DNA of 64,000 nt from Letharia columbiana (Eukaryota > Ascomycota > Lecanoromycetes > Lecanorales > Parmeliaceae), in assembly GCF_014066305.1 (NCBI RefSeq), contig NW_023501071.1:496001-560000 (forward strand). Reading direction: 5' to 3'. The notes beneath the pieces were generated by a model, which saw nothing but the letters and a program-made list of their open reading frames with translations, ran no database searches and was not told the origin of the DNA. Position 1 is the first letter of the stretch; the number at the start of each line of letters is the position of its first letter. The position numbers were made by a program, and so were the translations under genes. Of the stretch, positions 36,728 to 47,639 are shown one piece after another.

Positions 36728-36828
36728 TAAGCGTGAAGTCATCATGTTAATTAATATTTTCACCCCAACGTCTGTCTTCTATACTACTGTCTAGGATTTC
36801 CGATAAAGTAAAATTCATTCCAACCAAT

Positions 36829-38027
36829 CTAGATCGGATATTCTCGAAGCAAGGTTTTTCGAATGTTCCCGCCCAGCATGTTCGCACCCGACGATTCCGC
36901 CAGGCTTTCCAGCTTGAGGTACGTGAGGTGATCGAACGACGTCTCCTTCATTTTGCCCGTCTTGGTCATCCGCACTTCGACGCTGTCATACAGAAAACAG
37001 ACGCGATGGTTAGTTCTGGTCCTCTCTCTCTCTATCTTAAGGCGGGGTTTCAACTCACAAATCCTGCTTCAGCAGCTCCACGAGGATAAGCAAACTCCCG
37101 TCCCCGAATGCCTCACACAGGAGATTCAACTTCTGCCCCGAGAGGAACCACTTGGCCAGCACGTCCGTCAGCTCGGCCTCGTCCGTCTCGTTGTGCGAGG
37201 TCGCCTGCGCAATGTGGGTCTTGAATTCCGTCCGGATGAGCTCCTTCATCTTGGACCCCACGCGCGTGCGGCCGGGGAATTTGCGGTGGATCATGTCGTA
37301 GACGCAGAGCATGAGGTAGAGCCACCGGATGCGGTTCTTCCCCGCCTGGCTGTCGGATTTGTAGATGCTGGTGACGAGTTCTTCGAAGGCGTCTTCGCTG
37401 CTGCTGCTGCTGCTGCTAGAGTGCTGCTGTTGGTGTTTGATGAGCTGCACGGCATCCGTGTTGTTGAGGAAGATGGCGGCGTCGCCCGTCGGATTGTTGC
37501 CAAGATGGGCGGCTAGGAATTCGGGGGGCAAGAGCTCTTGAATGCGTAGTACGGCTCCGTCGCCCCATCCTTGGTCCATGACATTGTCTGCTTGCGTGCA
37601 CCTTCTTTTCCTTGGGTTAGCTTGGGGAAGGGATGATTGGGGCCCGGTAGTTGACAGTAGCTCGTTAGGGTGGAAGAATACATAGAGCGTGTGTTGTCGT
37701 CGCTGTTGAGTGAGTGTGAGGGCACCCTGTCCCTTGGCCATGATATTCAAGACGGCCTGGGTTGTATTAATTTGATCAGCATGCTATTTGACAGTCCTCG
37801 CAGGTTGAGCAAGTTAATACCGTGTCTGAATTTAGGAGCTCGATGTATGACTCGAAATCCATGCCGACATCTTGATCTTGATTGGGTGGCGTGTTCGGTG
37901 ATGTGGTTGGTGTCATTGTCATTTTGTCGTCGCAAGGCCTCTGCATGTGCATGGGCAGAGTGGTCGATGAAGATGAAGGTGAAGAAGAAGATGAAGAAGA
38001 GAGTTGATTTGGATTGAGTAAGAGCAT
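36829..38027 (-). CDS. Three-exon gene, unknown protein (352 aa)
   Basis: Model on the minus strand: exons 37,821-38,027, 37,059-37,756 and 36,829-36,982 (207 + 698 + 154 nt, 353 codons with stop). Intron 1 (64 nt) is GTATTA..CCCAG. Intron 2 (76 nt) is GTGAGT..CTAAC..ACAG. Both keep the frame, and the only in-frame start of the middle exon without intron 1 would be TTG. The protein has Ser runs near the N-terminus and in its middle (QQQHSSSSSSSS), then a folded-looking region (RIRWLYLMLCVYDMIHRKF, FLSGQKLNLLCEAFGDGS). No signal peptide or membrane span. I do not recognise the family. The start could also be a later Met (HMQRPCDD). It lies 100 bp inside the right border of the transposon nest, the first host gene of the island. 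Confidence 0.72.
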
Positions 38028-38928
38028 CGCTAAGTAAGTTCCAGAGTCATTGAGTTTTTGCTCATCAATTGCAACAAAATGTCCATCGGCGGAGACGGAG
38101 ACGGATTATGATGATTAAAAGATCATGCTACGCACTTTGCTTCGGGATCGTCAAGTGCACATCAATTGCGACAAAATGTCCATCGGCGGAGACGGAGACG
38201 GAGACGGAGACGGATTAAAAGATCATGCGACGCACTTCGCTTCGGGATCGCCAAGTGCCCTGTATGCACACGACTCATACGATCCCAAAGGACTCTGGCT
38301 CCGCAAATTGAACTTGGGCATGGTCATGGGCATGGACATCGATGGAGCAAGAACACAAGCTAGACTTTGTTATCAATCGAAAGCAAAAGGAAAATGAATT
38401 AGGAAAATGAAGGATTGTAGAAGAAGCAAGAGCATAAGCTAGACGATTGCTTAGCTGTCATAGCTCCTTAAGATGAAATATGTCCGCTCCGAATGACATA
38501 GATACTTGACATGGACATGGACGAGAGCATAGAATCGGACGCTGAATCTGAATGACTTCCGAGTTGGTCTTGCTTGTTTGAGGGGGTATAGCGAGCCTTG
38601 AAACACGTCCAGAGAGTGAAAGCTCCAAGTTTCAAGACTCAAAATAGAGAGTAGATACAGGCTCCGAAAATCCCCACCGTCGCTGCTCGGTCGGCGTGTT
38701 TACGTCGCGTTTATCGACGTATACACCGCAGCGAGGGCTCTACCGAAAGCTCTTTCCTGCCACGATGGTGCATTCAGCTCCGTTCTCGACTGGCAGATCG
38801 CAATTTGCTCCGCAGCTTCTTCTATTCTGCGTTCTCTCTTCTGGAAGCACCATGCCGTATGAGCCACTTCACCTCCTGGTCTCCTTGGGCTGTAGGCGCC
38901 TTCTTTCTTTCCCATATTCCATTCCAGT
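38028..38928. other. Intergenic region with a 98-bp tandem duplication
   Basis: The sequence from atcaattgcaacaaaatgtc (38,063) recurs from 38,161, 98 bp on, with a (GACGGA)n stretch expanded in the second copy (38,191-38,216). It probably contains the promoter of the gene ending at 38,027. A 90-codon frame here is built on the duplicated DNA and is not supported. Confidence 0.6.
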
Positions 38929-40746
38929 TCAGGTCGCAGGTTTCCGGCCACGACTTGCTTTGCTTTGAGAGGCTCTGTTAGGGTGTCGACCCAGAGAGGC
39001 AGCGGGTGGTGAAGGGTTCGACGGAGCTTTTGTCGGAGATTTGTGCGTGAGGTCCAGCGCGAGCTCGTCAGAGGATGTTTCCGATTCGGGTTGAGCACCT
39101 TCATTTGATGACCTGTTGGAAATTGCAGAGTCAGCGCTGCTTTTCGAGGTCGCTTCCACGGGTTCGAGGTTTGCATAGCTAGAAACGATCACTCGGAAGC
39201 TTGACTCACCTTATCGAAACGAGGCTGGGTGAGGATGATCCGTCCTCTGTGTCAGTCGTGTTCAGGTACGGCGCAACACGATTTGCTGCTGCGATGACAT
39301 CGTCTCGCTTCTTCTTTGCCCAATCCCTAGCATTTCTCAAGGCGCCGACTCCCTGACGGAAATGATCGGCATTCCCAGTCAACTTCCAGCCATTGAGCTT
39401 CCTCATATGATACTCGATTGGGTGCTGAGGGTCGCTGGACTGAGTCGCATGGGTGGAATAGATGGTGAGATCTCCGGTGTCGCTATGATAGGTAGATGCG
39501 ATTGTGTGGGCGGTTCCATATTGCGCTTTCCCGCCGTTCGCGTACGCTTCAAGTTGAAGTATCCCACGTTCACCAATTGCCCCATCGTAGCATGCTTGTC
39601 TCCTGCCGACGGATGTGTCCGCTGTTGGCCCTTTTCCTTCAGCGAAGCAATTGGGTAGAATTGGAAGAGTCTTCAGCGTGGTTGGCTCTATGTATTCGCT
39701 GAGACTTTGCCGGACGTGTTCGTTCAGCTGCTCGGGGGGCGATCCTGAAGTGAAGATGGGAATCAGTATTACCATTATAGAACTGGTCAACACTTTTCAT
39801 TCTCAAAAGCTTGAAACGGCTGCGTATTCGCGATTTCAAACGCCTAGAACCGGCCATTCGTGTCTCACGAACGTCTCAAACGGGTTGGAGAAGAGCGATA
39901 GAAGCTAGGAGAACTCACCATAATAGACATCCGGTTTGGCTTGGGTGATAGAGCCGTCGGTCAATTCCTTGAGATTCCCAAACACGAGATTCTCCTGGGA
40001 AGAGTTGTCGGCGGTGCCTGCGATTATGGGGAAGGCCTTGCTCATCACCGAATTTTCGCTCGCGGCCTGTTCACTTGCTTGCTCAAACTCTTCCCACTTG
40101 CGATCTGTGAACCTTGATGGTGAAAGAGACGCGCGAGATCGGGCCAACATAGTCCTCAGCTCTTCCACATTATCAGGCTCTTGCACACTTTCGCGATCGG
40201 TATGTCTGTATCTGCTGGGATAGATCCGATGATCAATGAGATGCTGTTCGAAGGCGCGGTCGTATGGAGAAGTTTTTTTGGTGGTCGTGGTCGTGCCTGA
40301 TGCTTCCCCGGTCTTGATTCGTTTCCGTGAGCCTGATTGATTTGAGGGCATCGTATGACTGGAGGCAGGACTCTTTGTAGGATTCGGGTACTATGACTAT
40401 ATCAGCAAGCTCAACTGATAAGGGAGGAGAGAGCGCTTACTCCTCGGACGTGACTCAGATCAGGTCCACCTTGTCTTGCAAAGCGCTCGAGGCCCCAGTC
40501 GTGGTGATCGATACGAGGAGGTAGGTCCAAGGCCGCAGCAAGGGCTGTCCTGCGATTCCACTCTCTAAGGGTACGGGTAGTGAGCCACTGTCGGGAGAGG
40601 TTGTCCCAGAATGAAGGAGGTGTTCGTTGTCGTTGGTTACCAGCGCTGGACTGCGGAGGGCAATGGCAATCAGTCTGAGGTACCGAGTCGCTTCGCAATC
40701 TCTTTCTCTTTCGATTGTGATGCGCAGGCGATGTCGCTAAAGCCAT
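38929..40746 (-). CDS. DUF7924-type fungal protein, four exons (498 aa)
   Basis: Minus-strand exons 40,441-40,746, 39,919-40,390, 39,210-39,744 and 38,929-39,112 total 1,497 nt. Introns of 50, 174 and 97 nt all run GT..AG (GTAAGC..ATAG, GTGAGT..TCAG, GTGAGT..ACAG), and the last has a GCTGAC branch site. Residues 46-66 (FWDNLSRQWLTTRTLREWNRR) and 87-105 (RFARQGGPDLSHVRGYPNP) are hallmarks of these proteins. The conserved domain (about 250-435) contains YYGSPPEQLN, PNCFAEGKGP, RQACYDGAIG, STYHSDTGDL and GNADHFRQGVGALRNARDWAK. The acidic and basic pairs (EGKGP, Q) recall nuclease-like folds, but function is unknown. Basic N-terminus (HHNRKRKRLR) suggests the nucleus. I start at MALATS because the 35 upstream codons include repetitive ttctcaattctcaa. 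Confidence 0.88.
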
Positions 40747-41551
40747 CAGCATCAGCCATAGGATGGGAGTGTTGGTAATTGAGAATTGAGAATTGAGAAA
40801 TGAGGATGCGTAAGGGAGATAGGAAATATACCGGATATCTTTTAATACCATTAGCTCTGTAATGTAATTAGATATCTTGGATACCTACTTTTGATTTGCA
40901 CCTCACTTCACTCTACTTTCTCACTGCTTTTGATGAACGCTATAAGAGTATTAAGAAGACGAGTGGAGAAAGAAGCTACAAGCTCATGGAGTCTAGTATT
41001 CCTTATCTGAAGGCACCCTTCCAAGCTGTGTCTCCCGTTCCATCTCACCGAGCTGTCTATGCTGTGCTGACAATCCTCGGCGGACTCGCTGAAGAATGCC
41101 TCTCAATGAATCGTTATCAGCAGCGGAGAGATTGGTCCAAGAGAGCAGGTGGAGAGTAAATACCGGGAGAAGATGGAAGATACTTCAGCTCGTGGTGAGA
41201 CTGTATGTATGCAACTACATAAGGTAAATACTTGAGCTGAATTAGGCAGATGAAGATGCAGATGTACCATACATAATCAGTGGCTTGTTGCCATGAGCTA
41301 GCTACTTGTATTTTCTTCCCAACAAGAAATTATATGCATCGTCAACTCTCCCGCTCTGTGCTGATTATACCATATATCATTGAGAAGGAACAGCTGCTTT
41401 GCAAGGGAATGGTCACTTCCCGATCTGACTCCTGAGCGCTCTCCCCCCTTTCTAAATTTAGCGCTGGCCTTGCTTTGCTTGGAATCGGCTTGTCTTACAA
41501 GACATACCGAGTGAGACAACGTCAATCCTGCTGCACGTCCAATGTCTTTGC
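40747..41551. other. Intergenic, nothing recognised
   Basis: Upstream region of the DUF7924-type gene, with a short tandem (ttctcaa)3 near 40,780. Small frames at 40,896-41,159 and 41,298-41,573 lack recognisable content. Confidence 0.45.
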
Positions 41552-42068
41552 CATCACGGCACTGGTGATTCATACCTCTCCTCCTCTTCGAACAAGGTCT
41601 TTCTTCTCACCTGCTCCCGTACGCACGCCCGAGACAATGCCCAGCAGAGGCCGTGTTCTAGGCATAGAGGAGAGGCCTCAAACGATGGAAAGAAAGACAT
41701 CACGGCACTGGTGTTCTACCCTCCTCCCTTTGAACAATCCCGTACCCCGCCCGAGACAATGCCCAGCAGGGGCCGTGTTCTAGGCATAGAGGAGAGGCCT
41801 CAAACGATGGAAAGAAAGACATCACGGCACTGGTGATTCATACCTCTCCTCCTCTTTGAACAATCCCGTACGCACGCCCGAGACAATGCCCAGCAGAGGC
41901 CGTGTTCTAGGCATAGAGGAGAGGCCTCAAACGATGGAAAGAAAGACATCACGGCACTGGTGATTCATACCTCTCCTCCTCTTTGAACAATCCCGTACGC
42001 ACGCCCGAGACAATGCCCAGCAGAGGCCGTGTTCTAGGCATAGAGGAGAGGCCTCAAACGATGGAAAG
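41552..42068 (+). repeat. Minisatellite, about 125-bp unit, four copies
   Basis: Copies begin at about 41,552, 41,699, 41,820 and 41,947 with atcacggcactggtg and end gcctcaaacgatggaaaga. The last two are nearly identical. The first has about 20 extra bases and the second is the most diverged. Normal base composition shows the array has not been mutated like the transposons. Confidence 0.92.
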
Positions 42069-42433
42069 TACCACAACGACATTGAGACTCACAGGTGGCT
42101 CAGAGGGGCATTGTGTCGTACAATAGATGTTTGGAATCCAAAGTTTCAGCCCCTAGCCACTTTGCACCCTTCTTAAAGTCTTCTTCTTCCTTCTCAACCC
42201 TTCAGCGTCGTTCTCCTTCATCATTATCGACTTCCTCGTACACAACCGCCATTCCACCTGTTCTCGGACTGCACATCATCTGACTTTCTTCGTGGCAGTC
42301 AGTCAGTCAGTCGTCAGTCACTTTATCATCAGCCATACCACCCGAACGGACACCACCCTTTCCAACCAAATCATTCCGCTACAACCCATTCGCCCGCCCA
42401 TCAAGCCAGGTGGCAGAAACATTCCACCGTCAA

Positions 42434-43516
42434 ATGCCAGACATGCCCATGCCAGACATGCCCATGTCGGGTTTACGGTGGCTCTACGAGAGCACTCTCG
42501 CCATAGAAGTGCCAGACATGTCCATGTTGGATTTACGGTGGCTCCACGAGAGCACTCTCGCCATAGAGTGCGACGCGTCCGCAACATGCAAGCTCCTCAA
42601 AGACTACTTCAGCAAATACGACCGGATTGGCGGCTTCGGTGTCTTCATGGAACAATTGATCGAAACGGGCATCGACTTGAGCACGGTTCACAAAAAAGGT
42701 GGCAGCCTCGATGAGTGGGTCCGCTCTTTTGACTTCGTCCCTGGCAACGTCTTTGCGAGTGACATGACCGATGCTGTAAACAGATTGGCCCATGACATCG
42801 AGCCTTCAGTTACCGGTGGGTGTGGTGGCTTGCGGCAACTCTTCTTCAGAGCGGTGCAGGTTGCGTCGGAAAACAAGACGCGGATTGGGTGGGTGGTTTT
42901 GGTACTCATGGGTACAATGCTTTGGAAAGGTCGGCGGTCGAGGGGGTTGAACGCCCAGGCCATCAATCAGGCGAGTGAAGAGGACGACGGCGGCGACGAT
43001 GGCGATGGTGATGGTGATGGTGATGGTGATGGTGATGGTGATGGTGATGGTGATGGTGATGGTGATGGTGATGGTGATGGTGATGGTGATGGTGATGGTG
43101 ATGGTGATGATAGTGATGGTGATGATGATGGTGATGGTGATGGTGATGGTGATGGTGATGGTGATGGTGATGGTGATGGTGATGGTGATGATAGTGATGG
43201 TGATGATGATGGTGATCAAGGTGGCCAGATCATGTGTCAGGTGAGGCTAGACAAAGCGAGTGACGGCCAGCGCACGGCGACAAAGGCTCCACCGCGGTTG
43301 GTATGGGGCTATCTTCTTTCAAGAAGACAGGTAACTCCCAATGGCGAATTTTGTTTTCAAGTCTGTTTTCCGTCGAGTGGGAAGAGGGGGAAGAGGGGGA
43401 AGGGTGGGAAGGGTGGGAAGAGTGGGAAGAGTGGGAAGACTGGCTGGTTTGGGACTGATCAGGTTAAGTTTGTGAATGAAGAAAGATTCAATGGGCATGA
43501 TCTAAGAAAGAGGTAG
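42434..43516 (+). CDS. Single-span protein with long Asp-Gly repeat (360 aa)
   Basis: The frame is open from 42,410, but its first codon is GTG, so I take ATG 42,434. An upstream exon is possible. The N-terminus has a duplicated block (DMPMSGLRWLYESTLAIEV / DMSMLDLRWLHESTLAIEC). Residues 60-140 look globular. 151-164 (IGWVVLVLMGTMLW) is a likely membrane span followed by basic KGRRSRG. 182-261 is almost entirely Asp-Gly from (GATGGT)n. The tail has Gly-Lys-Arg/Ser repeats, then FNGHDLRKR. Family not recognised. Residue 261 onward regains ordinary composition, which argues that the repeat is truly translated. The basic stretch after the span predicts the acidic part in the cytoplasm. Confidence 0.62.
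   Translation: MPDMPMPDMPMSGLRWLYESTLAIEVPDMSMLDLRWLHESTLAIECDASATCKLLKDYFSKYDRIGGFGVFMEQLIETGIDLSTVHKKGGSLDEWVRSFDFVPGNVFASDMTDAVNRLAHDIEPSVTGGCGGLRQLFFRAVQVASENKTRIGWVVLVLMGTMLWKGRRSRGLNAQAINQASEEDDGGDDGDGDGDGDGDGDGDGDGDGDGDGDGDGDGDGDGDGDDSDGDDDGDGDGDGDGDGDGDGDGDGDDSDGDDDGDQGGQIMCQVRLDKASDGQRTATKAPPRLVWGYLLSRRQVTPNGEFCFQVCFPSSGKRGKRGKGGKGGKSGKSGKTGWFGTDQVKFVNEERFNGHDLRKR
42986..43216 (+). repeat. (GATGGT)n hexanucleotide tract inside a coding region
   Basis: About 230 bp of GATGGT units with interruptions (GATGATAGTGATGGTGATGATGATGG type) occurring twice, which shows a larger duplicated unit. The period is a multiple of 3, so copy-number change keeps the frame. Confidence 0.95.
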
Positions 43517-43696
43517 AGGAAGAGAAAGAGGAAGAGGAAGAGGAATAGGGTTTAACCCTACTTGACGTTATCTTTGTACTTTCAAACGTACTTCATGAAC
43601 GTTTCAATCTTTAATTGAACCCTACAGTAACCCTTGGAACGTTTCGGTTACAATCACCATAGCTATCTGTTCGAAAGATTAATAAGATTACCTAGT

Positions 43697-44949
43697 CTAA
43701 GATTTCATCTTTTTCATCATCCTAAGCATGGTATGTGCATCCTCAAACTCCGCAATGACATCATCAACGTGCAGATCCAACCTGTGGTCTTTCCAACTGA
43801 CGCCGGGAATCTCCAACACCCCCTCCTGATTTAACATGTGATCGATTGCCACCGCTAGAGCCAGCCATATCGGCCCATGTCCATGATCGTCAAAGTAACG
43901 GAACTCGACGTACGGGCACGGGGCATAATTCCCCATAATCCCCGGTATGCCAGGCATCTTGCCAGTGTAACAGATGGGGCAAGAGTAGAGATAGGTGACC
44001 GCGTGAATCATCTCGTGGAGTAACTGGGAGAGAATCTTGGCCAAGTTGTGAGGCGTATGATCGAACTGAACTGGAGAGATGTTGGGTGCGAATGTGGGGT
44101 AAACTCCAATCACTACTGGCGGCACTTTCTTGATGGCGGAAAATCGGAGAGGACTTGTGCAGGTGAGTCGCGGAAACATCAGCGTACCCGCCTGACCTGA
44201 GAACGCTCGTGCCTGCTCCTGCTGGATGTCGCTCTTGTCGTGACCGGTCTCAAGGACAGCAAGGACAGCGTTGCCATGACCTAATGTGTTATGGAAGAAG
44301 AGGAGGTTGAAGGCTTGGGCTGGACAGGAAAGATTCAGAGGCTGCGTCAGAGTCTGACCGAAGCGTGGGTAGGTGCACGTGAACCACAGGTCCAGCCCGC
44401 CCCGTTGAACCGGCGTCAGACCAGAGAGGTTGAAGGCAGGCTTAGGGAGGAGATGAATGAGGCTTGACGGGCTTGGAGAAGACGCGGCCGATGGTTCCAA
44501 AAGAATTTCATAACATCCTCGGGGAAATACGTCACTGGCGCCTCATGCTGGCCATGGTTGAAGGTGTTCCTCATGCAGAGCCCGTAGTCTCCTTCAGTCG
44601 CGGATGGGCAATTGGTCATGTTGATGTCGTCCTGAATCGAGCGGTGCAATGTTTCGGGTACTGGAGCGCCGGCTTGAGCATAGGCTTCGTGGTGAAGACG
44701 GTCACATCGCTTCTGGTACTTGTCCTTCGGATTCGTAACCAGACCGATGAAATATAGCACCAGTCCAACAAGTGCAAGAAGTCCAATGCCTAGAAGAATC
44801 CTATCAAGTATGATTCCAATTTTATCTTCGTCTTTCGGTTTCGCTTCTCCCCCAACTCGTACTTTTCCTCTTGCATTTGAGGGCCTGCCTGATAGGCCTA
44901 AAGATGGAGGCTTGTCGTCTTTTGATGACGCAGGGCGACGTGGAGGCAT
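43697..44949 (-). CDS. Membrane-anchored SprT-like zinc metallopeptidase (397 aa)
   Basis: Two overlapping frames need joining. Exon 1 is 44,531-44,949 and exon 2 43,697-44,471. A 59-nt GTATTT..CCAAG intron keeps the frame, though it lacks a clear branch site; an acceptor 9 nt later, or a one-base frameshift, would also work. Residues 44-71 (IGIILDRILLGIGLLALVGLVLYFIGLV) form one membrane span after a basic tail, so the enzyme domain is probably luminal or external, with several Cys. LLHEMIHAV at 291-299 is the HExxH zinc site. CPIC follows, and DDHGHGPIWLAL (334-345) supplies the third ligand region as in SprT-like proteins (HGxxF/W). A membrane anchor is unusual, because SprT/Spartan proteins are nuclear. 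The substrate is unknown. Convergent with the preceding gene (180 bp apart). Confidence 0.75.
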
Positions 44950-45609
44950 GATGAGAGGATTAGACGGAGGATTGGATTGGATTGGATTGAACTGAATGGC
45001 GAGGATAAGCGGATGAGCAAGGAAGGTCAGGAGTTTGGAGGAGAGGGTTGATAGCGGTGAGGGTTGAGGGTTGATTGCTCTTTATATGCGAGGAATGCCT
45101 CTCTCTCTCTCTTTTTCTCTTTTCTCTTTTTCTTTTCAATTCCGATTCCGTCAAAAGGTCAGGGGATGTAATAGATGAATGCATCTCTCTCTCTCTTTTT
45201 CTCTTTTCTCTTTTTCTTTTCAATTCCGATTCCGTCAAAAGGTCAGGGGATGTAATAGATGAATGCATCTCTTCGGATAATCTTTCTTTATGTTGTTTAT
45301 ATTATTATTATTGTTGTTTTATTCTTTCTTTGATTCCTGATACTTAATACTATGATGAAGACGGACTCAACGTGGAACCTCGGGCCAAGGGGCTAGCGTA
45401 GTAAAGTCAGGCTTAGGGCTCGGATTAGGGTTAGTGCTGTCCACCGCCGCCATCAAACGGTGATGTGTTGAATAACCGAATAGATAGATAATGCTCTCAG
45501 GAACTAGAATACATACATGCCTTAGACAATTGAAGGAGGATTTCGCAGACATAATAGAACAAGAGAACAAGCAAGACAACGAGAGAGCAAAAGAGTCAGA
45601 GAGCAAGCA
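44950..45609. promoter_or_regulatory. Divergent intergenic region with 84-bp tandem duplication
   Basis: It separates two genes that point away from each other and so should hold both promoters. 45,096-45,179 is repeated at 45,180-45,263. Each unit has a long CT tract (ctctctctctttttctcttt) and the word tccgtcaaaaggtcagggga. CT-rich tracts are common near fungal transcription starts. No TATA box was assigned. Confidence 0.55.
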
Positions 45610-46758
45610 ATGGACATAGATGGTCACGGCCATAATCATATTACCTCCGCTGAAGCAGACACAGACACAGACACACAAGCTCGACTGAATACTCGACACA
45701 CCTTGCAAGACAAAGACAAAAACAAAAACAAAAGCAACAGAAATGCGAAGCGTACTCGTAGCAATCTCGCAATCTTCTCATCATTCTACATCATCCTCGC
45801 CCCGGTCATCCTCTTCATCAGCTACATCCTTACTCTTTCTATCTACCAAAGCGCATGGACCAACTATACAGCACAGCAGGCCGTCCCCAAAGCCCGGCTT
45901 TCACACCAAGCTTTCGCTCCCCTGACAATCAACTACACCATTCACCTACCCCTCCTCAACACCCTCAACACTTCCGCTTCCTTCCGTCCCTCGTCCTTCC
46001 CAGCCTTGATCACCATCGCCAACGACCACCTCACTCTCCTTCACACACTCACTCTTAGCGCCTTGCCCTGTATCCTCCTCGACTCCCCCTCCCCCTCCTC
46101 CTCCTCCGCCTCCGCCTCCGCCTCCCTTCACAATCCCACAGACATCTGGTATACGTCCTCCGCCGCAACCAATGCATCTACCGCGTTGGGTAATCTAGAC
46201 GACTATTACGACGAGCTCCTCCCCCACTACGAGCAACTCCTCTCCTCCGCACTGAAGTCAGAACAAGCATTGCGCCCACCGTGGTTCAAGGCTCTCTTAT
46301 GCACACCCAACAACGCTTTGGTGACGCGGTACTTCACCGACATCTGTCCGTTCGAGAGCGACATCAAACGGTATACCCACGTGAAGGCTTGGGTAGCGAC
46401 AGTGGAAGTCGGGATCGAAGCAGCCGCACACGAGAAGAGTACCATTGCTCGGAAGAAGAAGGAGGTCCAAAAGTTGGAGAAGGAGTTGACGTTGTTGGGG
46501 ATAAGATTGCGAAAGGGGGAGAGGATGGGAGAGGATGATATGAAGCATTGGTACTTCGAAAATGTTGCGCTGGTCGGGGGCCAGGTCTGGGGGGTTTTTG
46601 TTCAAGAGTTTGAGAGGCTGGATTGTACCAGGGATGGCGCCAAGGTGGATTTGGAGGCAGATGAGGATACGATAAAGGAGAGGAATGGGTGCAGGTCAGC
46701 AAGCAAGGAGGAGGAGGAGGAGGAGGGATGGAAGGTGGAGGAGATCTGGACAACATGA
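45610..46758 (+). CDS. Single-span protein with coiled coil, unknown (382 aa)
   Basis: Intronless frame from ATG 45,610. The first 50 residues are polar and end in basic KNKSNRNAKRTR. 54-78 (AIFSSFYIILAPVILFISYILTLSI) is a membrane span, so the N-terminus is probably cytoplasmic. 100-260 is a moderately hydrophobic region with a Ser/Ala run at 159-172. 270-302 (STIARKKKEVQKLEKELTLLGIRLR) is a likely coiled coil. A poly-Glu run lies near 366-373. No known domain was recognised. NxS/T sites around 84, 108, 120 and 188 would suit an external or luminal domain. It is divergent from the SprT-like gene, and both encode N-terminally anchored single-span proteins. Confidence 0.75.
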   Translation: MDIDGHGHNHITSAEADTDTDTQARLNTRHTLQDKDKNKNKSNRNAKRTRSNLAIFSSFYIILAPVILFISYILTLSIYQSAWTNYTAQQAVPKARLSHQAFAPLTINYTIHLPLLNTLNTSASFRPSSFPALITIANDHLTLLHTLTLSALPCILLDSPSPSSSSASASASLHNPTDIWYTSSAATNASTALGNLDDYYDELLPHYEQLLSSALKSEQALRPPWFKALLCTPNNALVTRYFTDICPFESDIKRYTHVKAWVATVEVGIEAAAHEKSTIARKKKEVQKLEKELTLLGIRLRKGERMGEDDMKHWYFENVALVGGQVWGVFVQEFERLDCTRDGAKVDLEADEDTIKERNGCRSASKEEEEEEGWKVEEIWTT

Positions 46759-47600
46759 TAGTTGTGCTATATGCTACTTGACGCAGGATCTGCAAACGTA
46801 CTGAGCGAGCGTAGCGACTATCTCCACCGTGCAGCCTTCGTTGTGTCCAGGTAAGCCAAGTCAAGCTACTCAACACCTCACGTATCTGAAAGGGTTTCGC
46901 AAGCTAAGAACACACACAGAACGCGGATCCGCCGCACAACACCTACAAGAGACTATCTCGCGACTATTCGCACTTGAAGCGCAGCCGGTATGAAGAGATA
47001 TATGTGAAATCGATCCAACAGCCTCTCCATATCCACTCAGCGATCGCGGCGTGAACGTCTCCCCGAACCCCGTGTCGCGCTGCTATATGTCGCACGGATG
47101 AGGGCAATGATCAAAGCGCCTGCGGTAGCGGTCGAATTTCCGACGTCACCTCTAAGCGTAACAGACGTCAATAGCGCTCAGCGTACCCACCATGCCCTCT
47201 CGCACATCGAGCGCTAGCTTCTCGAATAGAAGCACTTCATCTATACAGCAACAGGCCTACATCGGGCAATAGGCCGCCAGCCGCGTCGCGCAGGAAGAGA
47301 AACTCGAGCTCGAAGCCAAACGATGAGCTCGGTCATCATTAGACTCCGATATTCCTTCACGGCCACAGCTAGTTCCAGCAGCCGGACAATAAGTAGCCAT
47401 GCTGGAATCCTTATGTCGCATCATGCAACGTGATAAGTAAATCCAGAAGATCAGCTTTCTTGATTGCGGTATCCGCCTCTTTGTTTAGTAGTAACTATAT
47501 GTACAATATTGATCTCACTGCCGTGTGAAATCGCTATATATATACCGCGAGGTATGTTCCCTAAAAATCAGTTGTCTCATTATTGGTTTCTCTCTTTAGC
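46759..47600. other. Normal-composition region with a possible gene relic
   Basis: At 47,191-47,460 a plus-strand reading starts MPSRTSSASFSNRSTSSIQQQAYIGQ and continues past stops into VAQEEKLELEAKR and MLESLCRIMQRDK. This looks like a decayed regulatory or transposase tail, but I cannot assign it. Otherwise nothing. Confidence 0.35.
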
Positions 47601-47639
47601 AGTAGCCGTACAGGAGCTTCCTCGCTCTTTTGGGACCGC

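Noticed and set aside
38125..38397. 90-codon frame with Gly-Asp repeat
   Set aside because: Built on the 98-bp duplicated GACGGA region, with no conserved content; more likely promoter DNA.
40896..41159. 87-codon frame between the DUF7924-type gene and the minisatellite
   Set aside because: Short, no motif, no splice context.
41552..42068. CRISPR-like regular array
   Set aside because: Units are 125-bp tandem copies without unique spacers, in a eukaryotic sequence.
42806..43244. Ile-Thr and Met-Val repeat frames overlapping the Asp-Gly gene
   Set aside because: Shadows of the GATGGT tract in other frames.
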